Of a stretch of 64,000 nucleotides of DNA, positions 12,409 through 24,079 are shown in pieces. Origin of the DNA: Coriaria nepalensis (lineage: Eukaryota; Streptophyta; Magnoliopsida; Cucurbitales; Coriariaceae); NCBI GenBank assembly GCA_027186245.1, contig CP114500.1, positions 940,001-1,004,000 on the forward strand, read 5' to 3'. The position numbers and the translations under genes are program-made. Under the pieces are notes generated by a model. It made no database searches. It saw nothing but the letters and a program-made list of their open reading frames with translations, and was not told the DNA's origin. Numbering within the stretch: position 1 is the first letter of the stretch; the number at the start of each line of letters is the position of its first letter.

Positions 12409-12687
12409 TATATATCCACAATCACATTGTATGGAGCAGAGGCTGACGTGGCTGGAGAGTAATAATATAACTTACGTGTTCATTGAAAGAAAATGAAGTG
12501 GCATGATACTCTTTAAGCTTACGCGTGACCTCGTCGTATTTACATGTTGATTGCTGATCAGTAGATACAGATAGATATTGATTATTTACGAGAATGCCAC
12601 AGGCCCAGGAGCCAATCAAAGTCTCTGTCTTTAGCTAATCAGCCGAAAGCCAGTTGCATTTCAGTTTAAATTGAGACTGGCAGCTGG

Positions 12688-12696
12688 TTATAAAAA
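12688..12696 (+). promoter_or_regulatory. TATA box of PRISE copy 2
   Basis: TTATAAAAA about 113 bases upstream of the start codon at 12809. The aligned position in copy 1 (about 10702-10712) reads CTATCTAAACG, so only copy 2 keeps a good TATA box. Confidence 0.5.
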
Positions 12697-12808
12697 CTTC
12701 ACCAACTGGTCTCTCTTCTCTCTCACAACGTTTTCCCTTCCTCATCCTCCTATTCATTATTATCCTTTCCCTTCTTCTTCTTCTTCATCTTCTTCATCTT
12801 CTTCAGAA

Positions 12809-14071
<1,263 letters not shown>

Positions 14072-15101
14072 GATGAGACGGAAAAGAGGAGTTAGATGAG
14101 TTATTTTAATATGTTATTATGGCTTTATGTCGTTCAATGTTGTTTATTGTCTGTTGATGTCGCCTGTTGTTCCGAAAATAAGGAAGAGTAGTTTCCTTTC
14201 ATGATTTGACCATACATAAAGAAAAGTAAAAAAAAGGAAAAATCTGAATTCATATTTGTAGCATTTTGTTTTAAACGAGAAAAAAAAGGGTAAAGGGAGT
14301 CTCACTTTTATCTCATGTCTTAGCATCATCCCAGTCTAAAGTCTACAAGTATAGAGCTCCGAGGAATCAATAGGACTACCCTTCACACCAACTTGCCTTC
14401 TTATAAGTCTGGATTCAATGCGTAGGGAATTCCATGTTGATTGTGTCCGTGTTCATCTTATCTAATGAGAAATACTGACCCTCCTTCGCATATCACATAT
14501 CTAATTCTGATAGGAGCAATTGGCATGAAATTCCTAAGGCACTGAATCTAGACTATCTTCCGACATGTAATAAAGGCTAACTAGCAGCTACACCAAACGG
14601 TCCCAGCTAACAAAAACTGGGATTTTTCTCGTGTACAAGCAGGAGTTATGACCATACTTTACAAACTTCAAACCTGGAGTTATGACCATTACACGTGATG
14701 TTTTTGTCGTTAACTTGGAACTAAGAATGACAAAATGATGCACCAAATTTTCAGCACTCAATAGAACTCAATCGTTCATCACTTGCTTGGCGGTTAATAA
14801 TGGTTGGGTAAAAATTTCAATCATCTTAAAAATATTAATGTACAAACAATAGCTAGGATACGTATATTACAAGTTACATGATTATGCTATGTCCTGTGAA
14901 AATGTAACAAAGAAAAAGCTACAACTTAACGAATATGTCCGGAAGGCAATTATACACGGGGGCAGAAAGGAAAAGCTAACACTGACCTCTCTGTATCTTT
15001 GCCAGGAGACAGCATCAATTCCTTGCTATTTCATCTTCTAAGACCTTCATTCGTTCTACTATCATAAAGTTACAAGAATTTTGAGGAAAACTAATAGCTC
15101 C
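14072..15101. other. Intergenic between convergent PRISE copy 2 and the t-SNARE gene
   Basis: Contains the 3' flanks of both neighbours. No open frame with recognisable content and no clear repeat. Short A-runs at 14219-14300 only. Confidence 0.45.
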
Positions 15102-17016
15102 TCAAACCAAATGCCGTGCAACAAAAACTGCAGAGAGAAACATCCAGTTTAACCTCGATGAACAAGGTGATCTTTTGATGTTTTCATATATATATTCAAT
15201 ACATTGAACTGGGAAACAAAGAAGGGGAAAAACGTAGAATCTACGCACTGAAACACAACTAGAACCTCTGGTCCAGATTGCAGTTGAACTATAGAAAAGT
15301 GAGGAGTCTCTCAATGAGAAAAAAAGAAAAAAAAGAAAAAGGATAACAAGAGAGAATTACATTGAAGAACAGGCTTTTCCTAGTGTAACTCATTCCACAT
15401 GAAGATTAAAAGAAAAAAGAAATTAAAAGAAAAAGAATAAAAAAAAAATAAAGATGTAGCAGAAGTAAGAAAGATTACCAATTAAGAGAATGAGAACCAA
15501 TATAAAAAGCAATTGAGCTGGCCTCCTACTCTGTTGCATTTGATAATGCAATCTCTGAAGCAGCCTCTGAATAGCTCCACACCAACCATAGAGATGCTTA
15601 TCATAACAATTATCAGCACCATCCAGGCAACTCTTGCGTCTTTCATAATATGTATTCATGTCCTTTGTGGGGGGGAAAAAACACCATAATTAAACAATAT
15701 TACAACACGAATGGAAAAATCAGAATCAAATTTTTATCAAGTTATCAGAATTACCCTTTTGACACACACCTTGGCCAATTGGGGGACAAAAAGTAATGCA
15801 GAATCAGCCTCTTTGTGCCGCTCTATTGCCTTCAACTTCCTAAAACCATTCTTTGGCCTCTTAAACTTTGAAGCAGACTCAAGAGTATTGAGAAACCCGA
15901 ATAAACTGGGTATCTTTCGGACAGCTTTCTGGGACCCTCCATCCAGAGAAATTTCTTGCAGATCACCAGCAGAAATTGTAATCTTCAAGAAACTAATGTC
16001 AGCACTAGCACTAGCAGCTCTCCTATGCCCATGTGACTTCTTTCGTACTTTGTCTGTACAGTCTGGCATTGGTTCTTTTTTTGTCTCTTGTGGATTCTCA
16101 TTGTTCACTCTAATATTTATAGTATTAGTTTTTTCTTCATATTCTGCTGGTCGTGAAAGAAACAATGCTAATTCATCACATTCACCTTCATCCAAACGTA
16201 CCCAAGAATGCGATCTCTAGCCGTCTGTAAGTGCAGATTGCTGTATCGAATTTTCAATTTTTGAAATTTGCTCCTCAATGGCTTCAATGAAATCATGGTG
16301 CCTATCTCTCGCATCTTCATTGGAGATTTTAATGTAACTTGATTTGATGGCTTGCTCAAACTCGTCTAACTGCATTGCACACAAGTAAATCAAATTGCTC
16401 ATCAACTAGGTGGATGAAAGTATATAGGCGGTCAGTTTACATTCTAAACCATTTTCCCTCTGAATCTGACAATGTACACAACCTGATATAGTGACATAGG
16501 AAGCTTAAAGTCATAAGATTACCTGCCACTTAGTAGTTCCGAGGGTCGTTAGTAAGTCTCTTTGAAGCTCATCACAATTCCACGTACTGGACGCATCTTT
16601 GGTAGCATGTAGCCATGTTCTACACGTAGATTCCATCCTTCAAGACCATATAAGAGAATGACACTAAGTCAAACATTACAAGAAACAAAAAAGCACATAA
16701 AGAAACTTCAATGGTGAACAACACCTGAAAGCAAAATGAAAATGATAAAACAAAACAGAATCTCCGATTCTGCATTTAATTTTTGCCAAGAAATTGAGAT
16801 GGAAAACCAGGAAAAAAAAAAGGCAGAGGAAGTATGGAAAAAATTGCAATAAGAAAACTTTCCAATTCTGATTGCAAGCTAGGGGAGACTCCATAATCAC
16901 GAGAAACGCCACAAATCAAACCCTATTAGAAATAAATACCTGTCCGCAGAATGTTGAACTTCCTCGGCCGCAGAGAAGAACGGATCCTTCTCCCACCGAT
17001 CAAAACTCGAAGCCAT
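15102..17016 (-). CDS. Syntaxin/t-SNARE family protein (At1g27700-like) with in-frame TAG
   Basis: Five exons on the minus strand: 17016-16940, 16637-16523, 16369-15770, 15662-15479 and 15127-15102, all with consistent phases. The start MASSFDRWEKDPFFSAAEEV and the following LGTTKWQLDEFEQAI are the syntaxin-6-like N-terminal domain of this plant family. Exon 3 also carries RLDEGECDELALFLS and a basic central region. Exons 4-5 end in a tail anchor (QLLFILVLILLIVFVARHLV). Such proteins act in trans-Golgi/endosomal membrane fusion, though the canonical SNARE motif is weak here. In exon 3 the frame has TAG at 16219-16217 between SALTDG and RSHSWVRLDE, with intact coding on both sides. Read literally, the product stops at 114 residues, without membrane anchor; without that stop it would be about 333. 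No intron can remove the codon. Either a recent nonsense mutation or a base error. Confidence 0.8.
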
Positions 17017-17527
17017 TTCTTTGATTTAATCGTCTCGATCAATAAACTTATAACAAACACAATAAATTTTGTACAAATAGAAATGATGACAAAAAGAAAA
17101 AACCCTAGCTGACAAAATCTTCCAATTTCAATGTGGCAGATAAACCGTAAATAAGTTGATTCCTAGTGTCAATCTGTGCTCGTTTGGGAGAAGAGATAGA
17201 GAGAAGGAGATCGGCATAAACGAAGGGGAAAATTGAAATGGATTTCAGATTCTGGAGATGAGTTAGTGGCGGGTGAAATTAATTTGGGATCTCCTCAGCC
17301 ACATGATTTGAAACCAAGCGTGTCGTCAACGGAAAATGAAATCGAGTTTCGTTACAAATCATCGTCGACGTTTCGTCCAATAGCTAAAGATTTTAATGGA
17401 CCATAATCCTTTCGGGCCAGATGGCCCTGGACTTCGAAAATGGGCCAGGTATTTAGGCCTAAGTTCTGAAGTCTCAACGTACAAACGCAAACAGTTGGGA
17501 GTAGAGCTGAAAGAGGGTTTAACAGAA

Positions 17528-18732
17528 ATGGACGAAGGTGAGACACTGTGTGAGGCTGGGAGGAGCGGCGACGCCGTCAATCTTAGAGCTCTGATCGGTG
17601 TAAGAGCAGATGTTTCCTACTTCGACGTCACAGGACTTACTCCTCCCATGCATGCCGCCAAACATGGCCAGGCCGACGCCGTCAAGATCCTTTATCGAAG
17701 CTGGCGCGCCGTGGAATGCTCTCTCTCCTTCTAACCTCTCCGCTGGAGATTTCGCGATGGAAGCCGGTCACCAGGAAGTCTACGAGATTCTCCTCAATGC
17801 AGGTGCGTGCTTTTACAATTTCACTTTCCCGCGTTTTTTTGGAATTTGAGTTCATTGAAATCTGTTTCTAGAATGCGAGATGTTATGTCTAGCTAGATAG
17901 ATGACTTATTATTAGATGTTTAAATCAGTTCAATTCTGATAATTCTTTCTAATTCGAAAGGAATCCAAGCCGAGTTGATTCTAGGAACAATTGCAAGGAA
18001 TGCAAATAAAGATGGTGAAGGAAATGGCGAATATTTGGAAGACAGGGTCCCTTTTAGCGAAGATAAACTGATGGACTCTAACAGTAAGGCTGTAATGATG
18101 GCTTGGGAGAAGCCATTGATGGAGGCTCATGCTAAGGCTGTTTGCTCAGGAGGTGGTGACATACTGAATATTGGATTTGGAATGGCCCTTGTGGATACAG
18201 CAATCCAGCAATATTCCCCTGTTATGCACACCATTGTATAAGGCTTATCCGGAAGTTTGACCATATGATTTGATCTGGTTGAGCCGATAAAAATAACGTG
18301 AAGATAGTATTTGGTCATTGGCAATGTTTTGCCTCAACTTGGATGTTATGATGGTGAGTCAATATGATCTTGAACCCATAAAAGTGTATGGTAGCTTGCA
18401 TGTTTGTTTGTAATCCTAAATTTCACAAGGAGTCTATGTTGGCTGAATTTATATTTCAGGTATATTCTTTGATACATATGGAGAGTATTATGAAGACTTA
18501 AGAGAGTTCCACCAGTTTCTTCCTAAGTTGTTGAGGTAATGCATTCTTCCATGTTGTTTACTGTAACATAGTTTCTCTAGAGCTCGAGAATTTAGGTTAC
18601 TCGACCCAGTTGATTCCTTTACCTGTTAAGGAATGTTTGGGAGAAGAAGTATGGGAAGGGCTGAAACACAAATACTGGCAGCTTGATACTTACTACCTCC
18701 CTGTTTGTCACTCTATACAGGATTCTGAATAA
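17528..18732 (+). pseudogene. RMT2-like ankyrin/arginine N-methyltransferase pseudogene
   Basis: The plant proteins named protein arginine N-methyltransferase 2 (RMT2-like) have N-terminal ankyrin repeats and a GAMT-like SAM-binding domain. Here exon 1 (17528-17802) starts MDEGETLCEAGRSGD but shifts frame near 17691 (an extra T), after which the second frame continues FIEAGAPWNALSPSNLSAGD. Exon 2 (17961-18353) reads IQAELILGTIARNANKDG, then the SAM motif region DILNIGFGMALVDTAIQQY, then TAA at 18239-18241 and further stops and frame changes, although coding similarity continues to the donor GTGAGT. Exon 3 (from 18460) reads IFFDTYGEYYEDLREFHQF, has an internal deletion near 18536 that removes the region after PKLL, then FFHVVYCNIVSLEL through WEGLKHKYWQLDTYYLPVC to a stop. 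Introns are retained, so this is not a retrocopy. Confidence 0.88.
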
Positions 18733-19448
18733 CGTTCGAATCAATAGTCCACTCTTCACCCCCTTCTTATTAAGTATCTTTTACAGAGAAAATTTGTATG
18801 TTTCCGATGTTGTTCTAAGTTTCGTGCTTAACAGGATCTTGACGTTTTTGTTTGAAGATCCACTGCAACATAGTATGGCTGAAAGCAATACACAACCATC
18901 CATTACCATTCACCCGAACGAGTCTCGTTCTCTTGCATTTTTCTTGTCATATACTTGAGACTTTAAGTTGTCAAGTGAGAACTCGATTCATGTGTTGATA
19001 TGTCATCACGCAATTTACTTGAAAATAAATAAACATGAAAACAAAGGTTGGGCAAAGAAGAGAGTTGATGATCTCGTTGAATTCCTAGGCAAGATCATGT
19101 CACAACTTGGTGTAATACGTAAACAATAAACATGAACGCTTACATAGATGATTTACTATGGAGCCAGAATGATGAGTATAGAGCAAATTTCAGATGATAT
19201 TTTAATTTAGAACCCATACTAAATCCCATTACATGGATTCCTGTACCGTTATTCTTCTTTTTTTTTCCTTTTTTTTTTTCAGTTCACTTATTTCATTTTT
19301 TGGTATCACATTCTTTAAATCATTCACAACCAACTGATTCCACTTTGGGCCAGTTGCCTCCACAACCACACATGTTACCAGACCGATTGGAGAGGCATAC
19401 CGCCTATGTCCTTCATTGTAGACCCCTTTGTCATCTGCAACGTTACGA
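18733..19448. other. Intergenic: 3' flank of the pseudogene and of the subtilase
   Basis: No gene recognised. A T-rich tract at about 19256-19280 lies downstream of the subtilase stop and may include its polyadenylation region. Confidence 0.45.
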
Positions 19449-21752
19449 TCATGTCCAGCTGAAAGCAATAGGACTACCCACCACATGTTTCCCATCTGAC
19501 CATTCCAAACGAGCAAAGCTCGTTGTACCAGATGGCATGGAAGCAGCAACAAATGTAACCGTATAACTTTTCTTCTCGTCTGCTTTACCGAAACTTAGTG
19601 TTTCGGGCTCAACCGAAATCTTCACCGCCGAAGGAGGAGGAGAAGACAGTGTTACCTTATATGTGCTTGAGGGGCCCACATTAGTCAGAGTTCTAGTGTA
19701 TTTCAAAGTGGTTAATCCACCGTGTCCCCCTCCTTTCCCTGAAGCCGTTTGAAACGGAACGCCGAAAGATGGGTAATTCAAATCCCCTACGCTGTACTTC
19801 TTGCTTGTGTCGCAAGTAAAGTCTTTTCTGGTAACAAGCTTAATCTGAGAAGAACTATAGTTCAGAGCACATAGAAACCCGAAATAATCTTCAACACTAG
19901 TGTCATAAACTAGACCAGGATCGAGGGCACGAACAGGATCTACATGCCCAGCTCCAAAATCAAACGGCGTTGCTGATTTCCCACTTGCAACATCTTGAAG
20001 AGTTTCTCCATTTTTATACGTTTCGTAAGATGTTGTCATAAGAGCGGACTTAATCGCAGCAGGACTCCAGTCTGGGTGAGACGCCTTCACCAGGGCAGCT
20101 AACCCGCTTATATGTGGACAAGACATGGATGTACCAGAAATAATATTTAAGCTCACCCTCCTCTTATCACCGGGTAAACCAGTCGGTCCAACGGCTTCAC
20201 TCCACCCAGCTAGAATGTTCACTCCAGGTGCAATCAGGTCCGGTTTGAGTATTTCCGGAGTTAACGGATTCGGCCCTCTAGAGCTAAATGCTGCTACTAC
20301 AGGTGATGGTTGCACGCCCAATTCTGTACCCCCAGATGTTATTTTAGCGGACGGTGTGGATTCCGAGAAGATATACTGTTTTATCGCGTCTCCGGATTTT
20401 TGCCCAACAGCTGCTGATGGCAAAAGATGTGCATCGGCTACTAGCTCTTCTCCATAAAGATCCGTGTTAGCTAAGATCATTCCAACCCCACCTGATGATT
20501 TAACCTCTAACCCCTTCTGGGCCCGAGAATTCACCCCTCGGTCACATACCACGATTTTCCCGGCAACTTTCTCAGGAATCAAACTGCCCGTCAGGCATAA
20601 AAACCCAGCTGTCGAGTTAGTTACATTTCCAGCATAAACAATTGGTAGTAAAGAATCAGATGCTTCTTTTCCACTATAAAGAGATGTTCCAGTGTAGTTC
20701 TTTTCATTTCCGAGACTAACATAAGCTGGAAAATCACGGTCCAAAGTCCCGGCCCCTACGGTTGTAATCCAAGGAGCAACATTAGACAAGGATCCTTGCC
20801 CGGGCCCACCATTTCCGGCCGAGCAAGAAACAAGCACTCCTTGAGTCATAGCCGAGAAAGCTCCAATCGCAACGTTGTCTTTGTCATAATTCGGTAATGA
20901 CCCTCCAATCGACATGGAAATTACGTTCACGCCATCCTCAACAGCTTTATCCATTGCCGCTATAAGGTCTGAACCGAAACATCCTCCGAGCCAACAAACC
21001 TTATAAGTAGCAATCCGAGCTTTACTAGCCATCCCTCTCGCCGTTCCGGAAGCAAAACTGAACAGGTTGGCTCCTTGCACGGCGGATCCCGCAGCTGTAG
21101 TTGAAGTGTGGGTCCCATGCCCGTCATCATCGCGAGGTGATCTTGATTCTTGCGATTCGTCTATCGGTCCAACTGTTGCTTCATACCCTTTCGAGAAAAA
21201 CCGAGCCCCGATCAGTTTCTTGTTGCAGCTCGACAAGTTGAAGGTTTTACCTACTTCACATTCGCCTTTCCAGCCTGTTGGAACTGCGCCGAGACCCTCA
21301 TCATTGAAGCTCTTGATCTCTGGCCAAACACCGGTGTCCAGTACTCCGACAGTCACTTCTCCGACCTTCTCGGATACATCCGGGAAGAGAGACTCTACGT
21401 TTCCGAGTCCAAGGAATTGTGGTGAACGTGTTGTGTGAAGCTCGTATCTCTGTTCGGGTAGGACTGAGAGGACTCCGGGATGCTCTTCGAGCAACTGGGC
21501 CTCCTGGGCTGTAAGCCTTGTGGAGAAGCCATGGAGTACTGTGTTGTAGGTGTAAAGCATTTGGGCGGAGTTAGAGACGGATTTCAAAGAAGAGTCATAC
21601 CAATTAGAGTGATCGTCGAATTCTTGCGGCATGTTGGTCTTGTCCATGTGAACTACGTAAGTTTTCTTCTCATCATCTGCTTCTGCATAATCGCAAAACA
21701 GGATTAGGACAAGGGCTACTGTAAGTTGCAGTAAACTGAGTAGGATCTTCAT
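19449..21752 (-). CDS. Subtilisin-like serine protease, SBT1.7/ARA12-like
   Basis: Single-exon gene of 767 residues, the usual length for plant SBT1 enzymes. A signal peptide (about residues 1-25) leads to the secretory pathway and cell wall. An I9 inhibitor prodomain follows (about 30-108), then the peptidase domain with Asp139 (GVLDTGVWPE), His212 (DGHGTHTSTTAAGS), oxyanion Asn314 (SCSAGNGGPG) and Ser542 (SGTSMSCPHISG). A PA domain (about 360-465) is inserted before the serine, and a C-terminal Fn3-like domain ends SPIAFSWT. All catalytic residues are present, so the enzyme should be active. SBT1.7 in Arabidopsis matures seed-coat mucilage and cell-wall proteins; the exact substrate here is inferred only by similarity. 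The ATG is followed directly by the signal peptide and lies 90 bases below a TATA box. Confidence 0.96.
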   Translation of the reverse strand: MKILLSLLQLTVALVLILFCDYAEADDEKKTYVVHMDKTNMPQEFDDHSNWYDSSLKSVSNSAQMLYTYNTVLHGFSTRLTAQEAQLLEEHPGVLSVLPEQRYELHTTRSPQFLGLGNVESLFPDVSEKVGEVTVGVLDTGVWPEIKSFNDEGLGAVPTGWKGECEVGKTFNLSSCNKKLIGARFFSKGYEATVGPIDESQESRSPRDDDGHGTHTSTTAAGSAVQGANLFSFASGTARGMASKARIATYKVCWLGGCFGSDLIAAMDKAVEDGVNVISMSIGGSLPNYDKDNVAIGAFSAMTQGVLVSCSAGNGGPGQGSLSNVAPWITTVGAGTLDRDFPAYVSLGNEKNYTGTSLYSGKEASDSLLPIVYAGNVTNSTAGFLCLTGSLIPEKVAGKIVVCDRGVNSRAQKGLEVKSSGGVGMILANTDLYGEELVADAHLLPSAAVGQKSGDAIKQYIFSESTPSAKITSGGTELGVQPSPVVAAFSSRGPNPLTPEILKPDLIAPGVNILAGWSEAVGPTGLPGDKRRVSLNIISGTSMSCPHISGLAALVKASHPDWSPAAIKSALMTTSYETYKNGETLQDVASGKSATPFDFGAGHVDPVRALDPGLVYDTSVEDYFGFLCALNYSSSQIKLVTRKDFTCDTSKKYSVGDLNYPSFGVPFQTASGKGGGHGGLTTLKYTRTLTNVGPSSTYKVTLSSPPPSAVKISVEPETLSFGKADEKKSYTVTFVAASMPSGTTSFARLEWSDGKHVVGSPIAFSWT

Positions 21753-21839
21753 CTTCCTCTCAACTCCTTTTCGAGGTGTTCGTTCACTGGGAAATTAAAA
21801 AGTGGAAGAGAGCTCCTGTTTGAGTTATTTTGTCCCGCA

Positions 21840-21845
21840 TATATA
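21840..21845 (-). promoter_or_regulatory. TATA box of the subtilase gene
   Basis: TATATA on the minus strand, about 90 bases upstream of the ATG at 21752. Confidence 0.5.
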
Positions 21846-22927
21846 GTGTTTCCACTAGCCTGCGATGTGGTAGGGTACACTCACCACCCACCATGCATTA
21901 TCATGAAAGAATCGGTCTTTGTTCATTCCAAGTAGGCTTGAATTAACTTCATCAATTTACTTTATTTAACTAGTGTTTAGGAGACTAATGTATGCTCTAA
22001 ACCCATTCTGATCTACAAGACTAATAAATTACTTTTACTATGTTGCGTATCACGGGATATGTAAACAGTAAACTAAGTACGACAAGTCGTCAAACCAAAA
22101 TTCAACATCCGTCAATGTGTAGGCGACCACATAGTTTGAGTCAAACGGAACAGAACTTACCACTTGACGTATTAGTATTTGGCTCCGTGTAAGAAAATTG
22201 TTCATGTTACGTCTGTGTCTGAGACTCAATACTCGTCAATTAATTGATCGCAATCCCCGCCGAAAAAAAAAATATAAAATTGACCGCAATCCCCTCACTG
22301 TCTCAACTATCAATATGCCTTTCACTGTGTTGAGGAAACTTCATTCCAAACGCCAGGTTGAGTCTAACTTTAGCTACGTAAAATTCAGTTCATACTGAAA
22401 ATACCGCGTTGTCGGCACTAGTGCATGTATCATTATCATTATTATGATTGATGAATTGATTTATACTGATAAATAACGATATGATATATCACTTAATTCG
22501 TTATATTCAATTTATCGTCGAATTTTTCGTTATGATTGCTATAACTTTTTTTTTTTTTTTTTTGGTTTTTTTGTTGCATGTTCACACCTGTCAAGCTCGC
22601 AAGGTGAGAAGCCTAATCTAAAATGAAACGTGAGGCCATAAATGAAAACTGAGATGGGCGATGATTAATGATTATCACATTCAAGATTCAACTAACAACA
22701 ACCCCCTTCGGCCTTAACCTATAATTATGTCATTTTCTTTTAAGCTTCTTAAGTTAAGTGGAAGGCCAGCCCAGTAATTATCACCACCACGTTCACTACT
22801 TAAGATCAAAATTATTACATTGAAAGATTTAGTTAGACAATCTAATCCGATAGGCGTTGCCAGAGCAGTGGCAAATGGTGATATTGATAGTCATAGGTTC
22901 TAGAAGGGAAAAAGAAAATAATACTAA
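21846..22927. other. Intergenic: subtilase promoter side, no gene seen
   Basis: AT-rich with a T-run at about 22546-22563. Nothing recognisable as coding. Confidence 0.45.
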
Positions 22928-23254
22928 TTATTGGACTATAATTCACTCCCGCCCTTCTAAGGTTGGACGTAGTTCAAACTTTAAGGCTTAAATGCACTTA
23001 TTTTAAAATATAATGGATCATCGTTAAAATATGAGATATACATATGGAGATTTATTTGAAAGAATATAATTTGTCGATTCAACATTAAGAATATTCTAAT
23101 TATAGATAAACAAAAAATAATTTGATAATACACTAAATTAAAAATCAAATTGTTTACCTCATTCCCTGCTTACCCATAAGAAAATGGGCAAGTCGAGGCA
23201 GCCAATAAGGTTGTCAAGACAATCCTAAAAAAGAAGTTGAACAATGTCTGACTT

Positions 23255-23830
23255 GTTAGTAGGACTAGAGGCCACACCTCCAAAGCCGAACATGAGGCAA
23301 TCACCGAGCTTGATGACTCAGCACAGAACAATGTCTTAAGATCGGGGGCCACATCCCTAAAGTCTTGCCTGATGCCATCACCAAGCTCGATAACTCAATT
23401 CGAACTTATATGTCCTAAGACTAGGGCCACACCCCCCAAAGTCTGACCTAAGGCCATCGTTGAGCTTGATGACTCAGTTCAGAACAAGAAGTCATAGAAC
23501 CGGGGGCCACACCCCCCAAAGTCCGACATGAGACCATTGTCAAACTCAATGACTCAATTCGGACCAACAAATCTTAGGATTGAAGGCCACACTCCTAAAG
23601 GTCCGACCTGAGGCCATCATCAAGCTCGATTACTCGGTTCGGACCAATAAATCTTAAGACCGGGGGCCACATGCATAAAAAAGTCTGACCTAAAATTATC
23701 GTCGAACCTAATAACTCAGTTCAAATAAAGAAGTCTTAAATGAGGGCTACACCTCTAAATTCTGACTTGAGGCCATCATCAAACTTGATGACTCAGCTCA
23801 GACTAACAAAGATCTTCAAACATACGAACA
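23255..23830. repeat. 77-80-bp minisatellite, about seven units
   Basis: The word GCCAC (GCTAC in the last) recurs at 23271, 23348, 23426, 23506, 23586, 23666 and 23746, spaced 77, 78 and then 80 bases. Each unit also has a GTCTGACCTGAGGCCATC-like word and a GATGACTCAG-like word. Units have diverged by substitutions. It lies inside the decayed retroelement. Confidence 0.85.
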
Positions 23831-24079
23831 GAGTTTCTAAGTTCAGCCTCTAAGTCTGACCCGAGACCATAACCAAACATGATAACTCAATATTAAACTA
23901 AAGACCTTGCTATCAGCATAAAAGATCATCTACCTAACATCTCAACCCATAAGACTTAAGATCCTAGGTGGAGCTCTAAGTGAGAAAAAATAAAAAGATC
24001 TTGACACACTTTGGAGCATGTTAAATGAAAAAAAAAATCGGGTACAAAATGCTCTAATTATAAGATATGATAAAGTTTC

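Noticed and set aside
17396..17527. Upstream extension of the RMT2-like frame (MDHNPFGPDG)
   Set aside because: Family proteins start at MDEGET (17528); the extension is probably leader sequence that happens to be open.
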